This document shows positions 48,691 through 59,562 of a DNA stretch of 64,000 bases, in pieces. The DNA lies in assembly GCF_963675165.1 (NCBI RefSeq), contig NC_087389.1:3594830-3658829 (forward strand), given 5' to 3'. Numbering within the stretch: the stretch's first letter is position 1; each line of letters begins with the position of its first letter. The translations under genes and the position numbers were made by a program. The notes under the pieces are model-generated. The model saw only the letters and a program-made list of their open reading frames with translations. It ran no database searches and was not told where the DNA came from. The DNA comes from Halichondria panicea (taxonomy: Eukaryota; Porifera; Demospongiae; Suberitida; Halichondriidae).

Positions 48691-51600
48691 ATGTTTCTCA
48701 CAAGATCCGAGTATGATAGGTAGTTATGAGCATTTCATTGTACCATAATAAGGCAAATGCTAGGTTTTTATCTTTCGTAAGAGCTGCAAATGTAATTTAT
48801 AGCAGGTAGATCTATTAAAATAATGTGTAGTCACACTTGAACTTCAATGGATTTTATGTAGGGGTGTGAATACCTTTTCTCCTGAAGGGCGACTCTTTCA
48901 AGTGGAATATGCCATTGAAGCAATCAAGGTTTGTAATTGTGTGCATTACCAAAAATGCCTACTAATTAAGGTCTTATATATGAACAACTACAACTCACAA
49001 ATAAAACAAGATGCTCATGGAGCATTCACTCGAGCTTCATCGCTCAGCGACAAAACGGAATACAACAACTTTTACCGTATGACCTTAACAATAATGATGG
49101 GGAATGATCGTAAATCTATAAAGCAACGATTAAAAAACAGTGTTTTTTGTAAGATCCCCCACTATTACTATTATTCCTATTATTTACAACCACTGTCTCT
49201 CATTAGCAGTTAGCCTCACACAGTTAATTTGTGTGTCCACACACACGCCAATCACTCTACCCCTGCTGTGCACGCACCCGGTAATAAGTAGGGTCATTCT
49301 TCAAGTGTATAAGTGTGTACTTACTGTGCATCGTAGAAGTACATAATTATGTATGTAGTGTGTATTGTATCGAATTTGAGCGCAATTTCCTCCCCCCTCC
49401 CTTTCTCCAGCTGGGGTCAACTGCTGTGGGCATCTCCACGCCAGAGGGTGTAGTGTTGGCCGTGGAGAAGAGGGTCACCTCCAGTCTAATGGAGCCAAGC
49501 AGCATCGAGAAGATCCTTGAGATTGACACCCACATTGGTGAGGCTTAGGCTTAATTATGTAGAAATTACCGTCAGTATGTTGTGAAAGAACATGCCTTTT
49601 TTAATTTTCGCATTAAAAATTTTCACCTCCCGAAAATTTCCCGCTATGCGGTATACTAACTCTGGGCTAACCATTGCTTTATTTTAGAGTGCATTCTTGT
49701 AACTCATAATGGGAGCTCAACATTACAGAAAACTGGACAAAATTAGTTTGAAGAAGTTACATACAGTCATTTCTGACTATAGTTAATTTTGTACCACATA
49801 TACAGTACACATACTTGATAGCATACATGTACAATGTATATTGTCCTTTGACACCCACACTCCCATGCAGGGTGCGCAATGAGTGGTCTGATAGCGGACT
49901 CCCGTACCATGGTAGACAGAGCCCGTGTGGATGCCCAGAACCACTGGTTTGTGTACAACGAGCCCATGTCTGTACAGAGCGTCACTCAGGCTGTCTCTAA
50001 CCTCGCTATGAAGTTTGGAGAGGATAATGATGACGACAATGAGAAGGCAATGGTAATTTGAAGAGTTGTTTGTTTGTTTGTTGATGAGCCTAGGTATTGA
50101 ATGAGCATTTGATGATCTTTTGATGATGTTTACCCAATTGAGGGAGCATTGTCTGCTTACCTTGTAAAAAGTGCTGAGAAACGACTTTTTGCTTATTACG
50201 GTTACTCAAAAAATTCTGTTAGAGATAATTCCACGAAATTTAAGTGCCTCAAAATTTTGCGCTATACTGTATTCAATCCCCCCAGAGTCGTCCATTTGGA
50301 ACAGCTTTGCTGATTGGTGGAGTGGACGATGACGGGCCACAGCTGTGAGTGACAGTGTAAATAGTCCTTTTCTATAGCCCTGTCATTGTGCAGCATAGAA
50401 GTACATGTAGGATCTAAAAGTAGCAGGTACCGTACTCTACCGAGATTACGCCCACGTCCGAAATTACTCCCACCCCCACTTTTGAGTGAAAATTCCTGCA
50501 TAGGCTAATTTGCCTCGAAAATACGCCCACCAGGAAGTGATGCATTTGTCAGTGAGCAAGTTGTCAAGAAAAGGTTTAGCAGTTTATTGTGTACGCTGGT
50601 TAGCTCTGAATATAGCTAGATATATATAGCTAGATATAGCTAGATCCTATTAGCAAGTATAAGAGACAAGGGCAATCTTCTCTGAATCTCTATTGAAGAC
50701 TCCGACAGTGACAAAGAAGAATAGTTTCTTAATGAGTGGGCTTAATTTCGAGGCAAACATCTGGGTAGGCTTAATTTCGAGACAAAAGTACTGTTTTCGA
50801 AATTAAGCCCATCCCACCTGTAGCTGCTTTGTAGCATGCAATTAGGGTGGGCGTAATCTCGGTAGAGTACGGTACATGTATTTGTGTATCACCTGTTTTG
50901 AGACACTGTTGTACTCAAATCATCCTTACTAGATACATGGCGATCAATGCTCTTTACATGCAGGTGGCACCTGGACCCATCAGGCACTTACACCCTGTAT
51001 GATGCTAAGGCCATTGGCTCGGGGTCAGAGGGGGCACAGTCCTCACTGCAGGAGGTCTACCACAAGGTATTCTCTCGTGTGGAGGAATTGTCCCATTCAC
51101 ATAGTTTATTTAGTGCATAGGTTATTATAAGTAGTGTGGTTTTCCTCCCACGTTTATTAATAACTGCCTTCCCCCTCACATACACTATCACGTGACTAGA
51201 GCATGACAATGAATGAGGCTGAGGAGAAGCTGCTGATTGTTCTCAAGCAAGTCATGGAGGAGAAACTCACCTCTATCAATGTCGAGGTACATTCTGTGTA
51301 CTCCGTTAGAATCTTGTATTGGTGTGTATCATTGTCATACATCTGTGTGTGTGTTGATGTAGAGAATGACTAACGTGTACAGCTTACAGACAAAACAAAA
51401 TTTCCTGGGGAAGCCTGCCCTCAACCACCTGTAGTAGTATAGCTCGTTTGCGAGTGCACATGGATATCCGGCTAACTCTCACTTCAGCTGTAAGTATGTA
51501 CCTCGAACAAAGAACGCTTGTATGCTAGAGACCAACGTGCAATCAAGTTTCTTAGCTTTTGCTCGCTTTTATTCGACAACAAGGCTTTAACATTGAAAGC

Positions 51601-52337
51601 TGCCACTACTAATAACTTGTTGTGTGGAGGCTAGCTACCCATGCTGTAAACGCAGCGCTATAGCATCCAGGTAAGCAGACCCAGTCACAAGCTTTGCTCA
51701 TTTTTATTTGACAACGAAGGTTTAACATCAAAATCTGCCACTAATAAACTAATAACTTGTTGTGTGAAGACTATCCATGCTGTAAACAAAATGCTGTGGC
51801 ATCCAAGTGAGTAGACTCAGATCTGACCAACAGGCAAACAAACAAACCAACGGACTACTATACCCGTGGCCGCCCACGCGCCTCATGTAACAAGTCCAAA
51901 CAACTACTATACCTGCTGGCCTCGGGTAACAAACCAAAGTACTACTACCCGTGGCCGCCCACGCGCACCTCTGGTAATTACATCTAGTTATGGGGTAGTC
52001 AGAACCGGCCGGCATACGGAATAGCGAGTGGCCACATTTCAAGGCAAGTTTTGTGCAATTTGTACCAAATGAAACGGTAGGTATATCAAGGTGACCGTAC
52101 TTTAAAGAACCAGATTAGCGTGAGTCTACTGTATGTATACCACCACCTTTTCATTAGCTAGTTGCTAGGCATAATGTGTACGTGCATGTTCAACTACGTA
52201 GTATGTATGTGCCCCCTAACGCAATGGTGTACATATTCATTCTGTAGATGTCTTCTGTACGAGTTGGAGTTGACGAGAAATTCAAGATCTACTCAAAAAC
52301 CGAGCTTGAAGCAATTTTGGCAAGAATAAAAAGTTAA
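48691..52337 (+). CDS. PSMA5: 20S proteasome alpha-5 subunit
   Basis: Eight exons: 48691-48719, 48862-48928, 49411-49537, 49871-50052, 50286-50344, 50964-51066, 51200-51286, 52248-52337; 247 residues plus stop. The first tiny exon encodes [10 protein letters not shown] and joins [20 protein letters not shown], the alpha-subunit N-terminal signature. [20 protein letters not shown], the acidic [12 protein letters not shown] loop typical of alpha-5, [17 protein letters not shown] and [21 protein letters not shown] follow. It is part of the outer alpha ring that gates the proteasome. Intron 7 (51287-52247) is rich in repeats. Confidence 0.96.
50428..50874. mobile_element. MITE with TACCGTACTCTACCGAGATT TIRs in PSMA5 intron 5
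   Basis: Left TACCGTACTCTACCGAGATT and right AATCTCGGTAGAGTACGGTA are perfect inverses. The interior has further inverted GGGCGTAAT/ATTACGCCC and GAAATTAAGCC motifs. Similar ends at about 26929 and 27640 suggest a related element there. Confidence 0.88.
51540..52133. repeat. Tandem repeat plus partial MITE in PSMA5 intron 7
   Basis: Two degenerate copies of the PMPCB-intron-5 repeat (about 51545-51680, 51690-51840), two CGTGGCCGCCCACGCGC copies (about 51865 and 51950), and from about 52000 the right half of a MITE related to 1164-1594, ending GAGTCTACTG. Confidence 0.65.
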
Positions 52338-54216
52338 ACTCATTAGCCCATTGTAGCTGTGTTTGACTGTGTGGTTGTAATATACAGCTGTATATATATT
52401 ATGCATCTTGTATCTACATGTAACATGTATCAGTACTGTTTATAAATTATAATTATACCAGCATAGTGAATGTTTAATGTTGTTTCCACTGATAATATCT
52501 TTTTTAGTAGTTACTGTACTGTTGCTTACTATTATATTACATGGCATGAAGCGTCTGTTGAGTACAAGTCATATAATTATACCAGGAGTCATGCATTCTT
52601 GACATATACTACTGACACACTGTACGTATACATTGCACAATTTGTACTTAAGTTATGGCTGCATGTGCAGAATAACACGTCTCAACATTGAGGGCATTAC
52701 AAACTTTAAGTCTTAGCCCTTATACTTGTAGATCTATATAGTGCTAAGGATAGTAACTGCATGCATGGGAGAATTTCTGCCCTTTATTATCACTGAAAAT
52801 ATCCCATGCACTTTTGTGTGATCGTACTGCAATTCTGTTTATCCGCTTTAATTGTTCCGAGAGACAAACCCGGAAAGCAGGATACAAACATCTCCACAAC
52901 ATGAAAAAATGTGTTAAAATTCAAATCCCCCCCTAACCGGCGACACGTATACTATTAATATAGACACTGCAATCAGCAACAGGGGGACCCTTGGGTTTGT
53001 CTGTGCATCCATCGCAAGCGTCCCTGTTGGTCATCTTGCCACATCGCTGACCTTCTTCAGGAGAAGATAATTAACTCTGTGGAACTGAATGGGCTACACG
53101 CTAAAACGAATGCTGCACTTGTGCATCCTACTCAAACTTTAAGAACTCCTTTGCAATTCCAAAGCTTATCTACGTCAGGACTGCACCCTGTTTTCTTTCG
53201 CCAGCGCTGCAGGATTAAAATGACCCTTACTTGGTTGCAGGTCGCCCCTCCTGTAAATATGGGGGGACTTGGATCAGGAATGTAGTATAGCTTGCACCCT
53301 CTGCTTTTTTAGCATCAGCTTCTGCCTCTTTAGACCTCGTTCAATAAATTGTTCCTCCGGCTATCCTAGCTAGCTCTTCGATTCGGATGCTGCCGAGGCC
53401 CACTGCATGGTCAGTTGGTCTCAGCAATGCCCCCCACCAGAAGGTGTGGATAAGAAAGTATGGGACACCACAAGTCATCACAGAAGAGCTATATATGTAT
53501 ATATTGGCAGATGCGCCAGAGCTCGTGCTCGGTAGTTTCTAGAGCGAAGGAGTCTGGTGCCTGCATGCATGGTGGATGTGCTGCCCACTTCATCACTCAG
53601 TCTACGTATGGATGACAACACCATCAGGGTCGCTGTTGGCCTGCGTCTTGGTGCCCCTCTCTATGCAGACCCCATTCCTGTCATCTTTGTGGAGCTGAAG
53701 TGGACAGAACAATTGATTATAGATTTTAATTTTAGGTGTTCTAGGGCCTAACTCCGCCTAAGTCTATGACATTCGTCAAGGAACTAGATGGGCATGTCGC
53801 ACGAGTCACCGGGGATTCGAAGTCTCCCCACTATACCAATGTACACTATCATTCGAACACACAACTGCAGGCAACAATACCCAACAATTATGTCTGTGCC
53901 GCCCACCCACCCACCTATACCTATACCTACTCAGTGCAAAGGCTATCAGTCGTTGGGAAGTCCGCCTCAGTAATGGGCACAATGGACCACACCACCGCCG
54001 CAGACCTTTTTAGAACATTGGATCTTTGAAACATTTATACGTAAGTCACTATAATTATGTATAAATAATTATTGTAATACATGTAGTACATCATGTTTAC
54101 AATTATAATACATGTAGTAATAGCTCGAAGGTCGTCATCTGCATGCATGCGTATGAATACTATTGACCATAATAATTATTCTGATAATCAGATAAGCACA
54201 TGACATATAAATATAC
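52338..54216. other. Intergenic region with LINE debris
   Basis: 52338-52950 shows nothing recognisable. About 52960-53760 is a degenerate retroelement (separate entry). 53770-54216 has no recognisable coding region. Confidence 0.5.
52960..53760 (+). mobile_element. Degenerate non-LTR retrotransposon C-terminal fragment
   Basis: The frame near 53565-53680 reads VDVLPTSSLSLRMDDNTIRV then AVGLRLGAPL. A neighbouring frame supplies CRPHSCHLCGAEVD, a zinc-knuckle-like motif. This combination (LRLDD..VRVAVGLRLG then PH-C-x2-CG-x2-VD) is, to my knowledge, characteristic of LINE ORFs found in sponges and cnidarians. Stops and frameshifts mark it as dead. Confidence 0.65.
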
Positions 54217-55302
54217 TAGCCTCGATCCCAGGCCGAGTTTTCGCTTTTATAACGGTTAGGCGAACAACTGGGCCTGGTACTAGTTGTCTGCACATGCGTC
54301 AAATTTTCATTGTATATTTGTGGTCGGCAAAAATATTTAATAAATCAATAATTGAAATTTGTACACAGAAAATGCACAGAGTGAGTACACAAAAGATGCA
54401 CATAGGGAGCTGCTTCACAAAGGCCTGGGGAGTTGCCAGTTGTGCTGCAGCACAATTACAGTGACCCAGGGCAACTTCAGGATGATTGAATGCCTTCAAA
54501 TTACGTTTCAAAAAGATTTAGCAGGCTGCTGGACTTCTCTGATTCTAGGCCCCAACTCGTAACTCATTGCTTGAGAAAATGTAGATTCTCTTGATGTCTC
54601 TGAGCTACCCAGCAACGCTCGAATGAGCAGGTCATACTCCAGTCCTGTGTCTGTGAGTATAGGACAATATTAAAAGAAACCAAAGACGGTTAAACCCTTA
54701 CCTCAAACTGTCCAGTCTCGTCCGTTAGTATAGCCAAGAGGAGCACTGTTGGGATAGCTGGATATTAGCCATTGCTCCTGTACAGAGAAGTAGACATTTT
54801 AAATACATGTAGATCTATACATATTAAATTTCTCGGTTATAGTGTCATTGTCGACGAGCTGATGATGGCAGCACCAAGTTCTCTAGCTCACACTCTTCAC
54901 TTGATCCACCATATTAATGATGAAACTATAGTCTACCTACATTCTTGCCAAACATGAACAAGACTTGATAGCATAGCCGGCCATAGGGCCCATACAAAAA
55001 TATCTGACCTTAACAAGCTTGACAAAGCTTTATACCTCTTCCCTTGTTGTTCAGTCTTCAGAATAAGCTTCAGAGAAGAGAGAAGCTTCAGCTAAGAGCC
55101 ATTCCAATCTATTCCAATAATGATAAAACGGGAACTGACTTCTAGTACACGATAGTACACGAATATAAATGTCACGAAAGTGAACGAGAATATCCATTTG
55201 TCAGAATCTGACAAACGATTGACGCATGCGCAGACAACTAGCCAGGCCCAGTTGTTTGCCTAACCGTTATAAAAGCGAAAACTCGGCCTGGGATCGAGGC
55301 TA
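54217..55302. mobile_element. 1.09-kb element with about 80-bp terminal inverted repeats
   Basis: The left end TAGCCTCGATCCCAGGCCGA continues through ...GTTTTCGCTTTTATAACGGT... and CAACTGGGCCTGG. The right end at 55225-55302 is the near-perfect inverse. The interior has only short ORFs and no recognised transposase. The terminal GCCTGGGATCGAGGCTA motif occurs alone at about 2724, 25432, 26728 and 35436. Confidence 0.85.
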
Positions 55303-55468
55303 ATAAATATACATGGCTAGGCTAGAATAAACAGTTCAAGAGAAATACGACAATTTTGATGTAAGTTACATGTATACTATGATTGCATACATGTACGGTG
55401 TATAATGTAGTTTTATATAATATAACCACGGTTTTGATACAAGACTATATATCAGGTGCATTTATTAC

Positions 55469-58400
55469 ATGCAGGACAAAATGCTTGTGTACATAGCAAG
55501 TATCACCCTTGTTTTTCTTCTGAAAGACTCGTTTTGTTTAGATATCTATGTGCATCCAGTAAATGGCTCCAACAGTAGAACATGTGCATTTTCTAACAGT
55601 GCTAGCAACCCGTGTCAAAGCTTACAGTGGGTACTTCAACAAAAGTATCGTGGAAATGGAATCCGGTATCACTTGTCTGGTTCCGGTACTCATTTCTTGA
55701 ATTCTAATGTAGCAACATTCCAAGATTTCGATTCTATTTCGTTTATTGGATATGAGGGTGTGTCTACTGTACAGTGTAGTGAAAACATTGGATTAGCTTT
55801 CGAAAGGATGACAAATATCAATTTCACAAATGTGACCTTTTTTAATTGTTCAGCTATTCGAAACAGCACTAGCAAAAATTATGACGACAATTCCACTGGT
55901 AGACAGCAATTCCGAGTTGCCCTCTACTTTTATGCCTGTCAAAACATCTCAATGAATGGAGTTAATGTTAGCTATAGTATGAATGCCACTGGTGTAGTGG
56001 TGTACGACACTGTTGGAGTAAACTCATTTGTCAATTCTATCTTCTCAAATAACAACGCTAGCAATGGTGGGGGTGGTTTCTATTTAGAATTTACTTACTG
56101 TGTTCCAGGAGACACCAGCTGTGAAAACAATGTTACTTCTTATACAAGCATGAACAAAGATTCTGAATACACATTCGACTCTTGCTCATTTATTAAAAAT
56201 CAAGCAAAATCGACTGATGAACTATCCACACACTTGATTCCATATCGAGCTGACCATGTTGCATTTGGTAGGGGAGGAGGTTTGTCGATCTACATGACAG
56301 GGAATGCTACCAACAACAAAGTCTACATCAGCAACTCTAATATCACTGAAAATTTCGCAGTTTGGGGTGGAGGACTATTTGTAGAGTTTGATGATGACAC
56401 TTCAAACAACAGTGTGATTGTATCGAAATCAATAATAGAGGGAAATGAATGTTACTTTGATATTACTTCTGGTACAGGAGGAGGAGGCATACGTATTGCG
56501 TACTACCTGTTTCAAATGGATACACAAACTATCGGAAATCAAGTGCTAGTTGACGGATGTCACCTTTCTAACAATGCTGCCCTTAATGGTGGAGGAATTT
56601 CCATATCTGTCACAGTTCAGAATAATCAAAATCTTGGAACTATTAACGTTGTCAATACCGAATTTGAAACGAATATTGCCAAACTTGGATCTGCATTGAA
56701 CATAGACAGATTTTTACAGGTCACAGAAGGTTTTATGCTCACAGTGGTCCTCTGTGATTGTCAATTTATACGCAACACCGCGGAATACACAAAATACCTA
56801 CAAGAAAAGCTTGGTATTATTCACAATGCTTACCCGCTAGGAATTGGTGCAGTTTACACCAATCAAGTACCAGTGGTTTTCAAACACAATGTATCATTTG
56901 ACAGTAATATAGGATCTGCTCTTGCTGCAGTAGGAACATCACTGGATTTCACGAATTGTCGTGGTATGTTCACTAACAACAAAGGGAGCAATGGGGCGGC
57001 CATCAGCCTTCTGGGAGTTGCCTACATTAGAGTTAGTGATAACACGATAATGATATTCTCCAAAAACAATGCTAGAATCAATGGGGGAGCAATCTATAAT
57101 GTGGAAGTCAATAAAAAAACGCTTGCTAGCTACGACAATTGCTTCATTCGACATACTAATGTTTTTTTGAGTCCTACAAAATGGAATTCCACCTTCAATT
57201 TTTATTCAAATTATGATCAGGGTGGCACTCGCCCGAGTGCAATTCACACAACATCGCTTCTCTCTTGCACGTGGTCTGGAAGAATTCAAAGTAGTAATGT
57301 CACAACAGCGTTTTGCTGGAATAATAACTCAAACTATTTTCCTGCATCATGTGAACAACAAATACACTCCGATGTTTCTCAAATTGCTGTAAACACATCC
57401 AAGAAAAAACACAATCCTTATGTTGTTTTCCCTGGTGAAAATTTTAACATGCCAATTGTCATACAAGATGACCTTTCGGAGAATGTAGGCAATCAGACAA
57501 TATTCAACGTTGTAGTTGATTCATACAGCAAAAACCAGACAGCACAGTATTTCTGGGGAGGAGATAGCAACGTAAACTTGACAAGCTCAAACGAAGCGGT
57601 AACTCTTTTGCTGGATTCGATTGGGCCTACATCCTGGCATGTTAATGTGTTCATAAAGTTACTTCCTTGTCCTCCGGGATTCACACTGAGTGGTAAAGAG
57701 TGTGTGTGCATAGAACGCAGCTACTCTGGAGCTGTTACGTGTGGTAAAAACACCCAAAAAGCATTTCTTAAAGAGGATAATTGGATAGGAAACATATCCA
57801 TTCGGAACGAGACTCGTTATGTTGTCTCCTTTTGTCCACCGAGCTTTTGCTCAAAAAACACGTCAATTCCGTTGCCAACATCATCAGAAGACGACCTTGA
57901 TCATGCAGTCTGCGGCCCACGCAACCGAACAGGCACACTGTGTGGAGAATGCTTGCCCGGTTTTGCAGTGACAGTAAACACATTTACATTTGATTGTATC
58001 GACTGTACGGATGAAGATATAGGTATAAACACCATCAAGTACATTGCTGCTGTGTACATTCCATTGACAGCTGTTTTCACAGCCATTATCTTCTTAAACA
58101 TACGACTTACTAGTGCTCCTGCAAATGCATTCATTCTCTACAGCCAGGTAATTGCCAGCGCATTTGATTTAAGTGCAGATGGACAGATTCCAATTCCTAG
58201 TAGCTTTCTGCAAGGCTACAAGGTACCATATGGCATTTTCAATTTGCAGTTTGTTGAAAGGCTTATTTCACCTATTTGCTTAGGGCAAACAAATGCACTT
58301 GATGCTTTAATGTTAGACTATGTAGTAGCTATATTTCCACTTATTATGATTGGAGTTGTTCTGATATGTTTCAAGATCAAGGAATGTTGTCAATCTCGGT

Positions 58401-59497
58401 GTGGAAAGAAGAGATACCAGCCTCAAAGGAACAGACGCCAAACTTTCATGTGCAAATTTCATGTGAACAAGGCGCTACTACCTGCATTTGGTACTTTCAT
58501 TCTGCTCTCATACAACAAATTTAGCACGACATCATCGTACATTATGAACACCGAAAGTCTATTAAATGAAGACGGACAATCAGATAAACTTTCTCGCGTA
58601 TACTATGCAGGCAGTTTTACTTACGATGATTCAACGTATCAGCTACACTACCTTCTTCCTGCTTGCATTTTCTTCTCGATTTTTGTTGTCACACCTCCTT
58701 TGGTTCTACTTGATTGGCCAATGCGAATGTTTGAGTGGTGCATAAGTAAGGTGAATGGTGTATGGAAACGATATCCATCTGATAAAATTCACATTCTATT
58801 AGACATATTTCAAGGGTGCTATAAAAATAACATGAGATTCTTCGCTGGTCTTTATTTTTTATTCCGTCTTGCTATAAACATATCATACATGGTAACATCG
58901 ACCTGGTTTAGTCAATACCTGGTACAACAGATAGCATGTGCTATAATGGTCACTCTGATTGCAGTATGCCAGCCTTACAACGAGGAAAACAAGATTTTCA
59001 ACACAATCGATATCCTCATATTCACAAACCTTGGATTTCTAAACACTCTGAGCTTTTATCTATATTCTGTGTCACAGTCAAACCCAGACACATCCACGCC
59101 TCCGCCAGTTGCTTTCGATTTTCAGTACATCCTTGTGTTTCTTCCAATGATTTATATGGTAACATACGTTTTCTGGTATTTGATCAAGCCCTACAAGAAG
59201 CAAATTATTCTGAAGCTTGTGCCCATGCTTATCAGGGACAGAAGTAGTCCATTGACATACATTGGGGCAGATGGTACAAGTGATATAACAAGTGGTAATA
59301 GTATGCATGTTTCCCAGGCCCACACCAACATTGAAGAGGAAGAAGCATTGCTTAAGAGAGCAGAAGAAGAGAATCGATATCGACCTCCTAGTATCAGTCC
59401 ATTGTCGAGTGAGAAGAACTCAAATTCCCACTCAACAACTACTCTTAGCTATGGTTCAACTAGAGAATCCCCAAGAGTTAGTGAACCTACCAATTGA
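55469..59497 (+). CDS. Large beta-helix / cysteine-rich / multi-pass membrane protein (receptor-like), single exon
   Basis: 1342 residues in one uninterrupted frame. ATG 55469 is used; a second ATG at 55481 gives a cleaner signal peptide (hydrophobic VYIASITLVFLL). Residues about 25-560 are an extracellular domain with many N-x-S/T sites and recurring NNxAxxGGG(G) turns (NNASNGGGGFYLEF, VWGGGLFVEF, GTGGGGIRIAY, ALNGGGISISV, RINGGAIYNV), typical of a right-handed parallel beta-helix. About 730-850 is Cys-rich (CPPGFTLSGKECVC, GTLCGECLPGF). From about 855 to 1240 there are roughly eight hydrophobic helices. The roughly 100-residue tail is charged and Ser/Thr-rich (IEEEEALLKRAEEENR). The layout suggests a cell-surface sensor or adhesion receptor, but I do not recognise a named family and assign no ligand. 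It ends 65 bp from the 3' end of the SENP8 CDS, tail-to-tail. Confidence 0.9.
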   Translation: MQDKMLVYIASITLVFLLKDSFCLDIYVHPVNGSNSRTCAFSNSASNPCQSLQWVLQQKYRGNGIRYHLSGSGTHFLNSNVATFQDFDSISFIGYEGVSTVQCSENIGLAFERMTNINFTNVTFFNCSAIRNSTSKNYDDNSTGRQQFRVALYFYACQNISMNGVNVSYSMNATGVVVYDTVGVNSFVNSIFSNNNASNGGGGFYLEFTYCVPGDTSCENNVTSYTSMNKDSEYTFDSCSFIKNQAKSTDELSTHLIPYRADHVAFGRGGGLSIYMTGNATNNKVYISNSNITENFAVWGGGLFVEFDDDTSNNSVIVSKSIIEGNECYFDITSGTGGGGIRIAYYLFQMDTQTIGNQVLVDGCHLSNNAALNGGGISISVTVQNNQNLGTINVVNTEFETNIAKLGSALNIDRFLQVTEGFMLTVVLCDCQFIRNTAEYTKYLQEKLGIIHNAYPLGIGAVYTNQVPVVFKHNVSFDSNIGSALAAVGTSLDFTNCRGMFTNNKGSNGAAISLLGVAYIRVSDNTIMIFSKNNARINGGAIYNVEVNKKTLASYDNCFIRHTNVFLSPTKWNSTFNFYSNYDQGGTRPSAIHTTSLLSCTWSGRIQSSNVTTAFCWNNNSNYFPASCEQQIHSDVSQIAVNTSKKKHNPYVVFPGENFNMPIVIQDDLSENVGNQTIFNVVVDSYSKNQTAQYFWGGDSNVNLTSSNEAVTLLLDSIGPTSWHVNVFIKLLPCPPGFTLSGKECVCIERSYSGAVTCGKNTQKAFLKEDNWIGNISIRNETRYVVSFCPPSFCSKNTSIPLPTSSEDDLDHAVCGPRNRTGTLCGECLPGFAVTVNTFTFDCIDCTDEDIGINTIKYIAAVYIPLTAVFTAIIFLNIRLTSAPANAFILYSQVIASAFDLSADGQIPIPSSFLQGYKVPYGIFNLQFVERLISPICLGQTNALDALMLDYVVAIFPLIMIGVVLICFKIKECCQSRCGKKRYQPQRNRRQTFMCKFHVNKALLPAFGTFILLSYNKFSTTSSYIMNTESLLNEDGQSDKLSRVYYAGSFTYDDSTYQLHYLLPACIFFSIFVVTPPLVLLDWPMRMFEWCISKVNGVWKRYPSDKIHILLDIFQGCYKNNMRFFAGLYFLFRLAINISYMVTSTWFSQYLVQQIACAIMVTLIAVCQPYNEENKIFNTIDILIFTNLGFLNTLSFYLYSVSQSNPDTSTPPPVAFDFQYILVFLPMIYMVTYVFWYLIKPYKKQIILKLVPMLIRDRSSPLTYIGADGTSDITSGNSMHVSQAHTNIEEEEALLKRAEEENRYRPPSISPLSSEKNSNSHSTTTLSYGSTRESPRVSEPTN

Positions 59498-59562
59498 TGA
59501 ACACAGTGCAACAAGATAAGTATTTTATTCGATTTCACTTTGATTAGAGCATATACTTAAAT

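Noticed and set aside
53766-54029. 87-codon ORF after the LINE debris
   Set aside because: No domain signature; in-frame by chance next to a dead retroelement.
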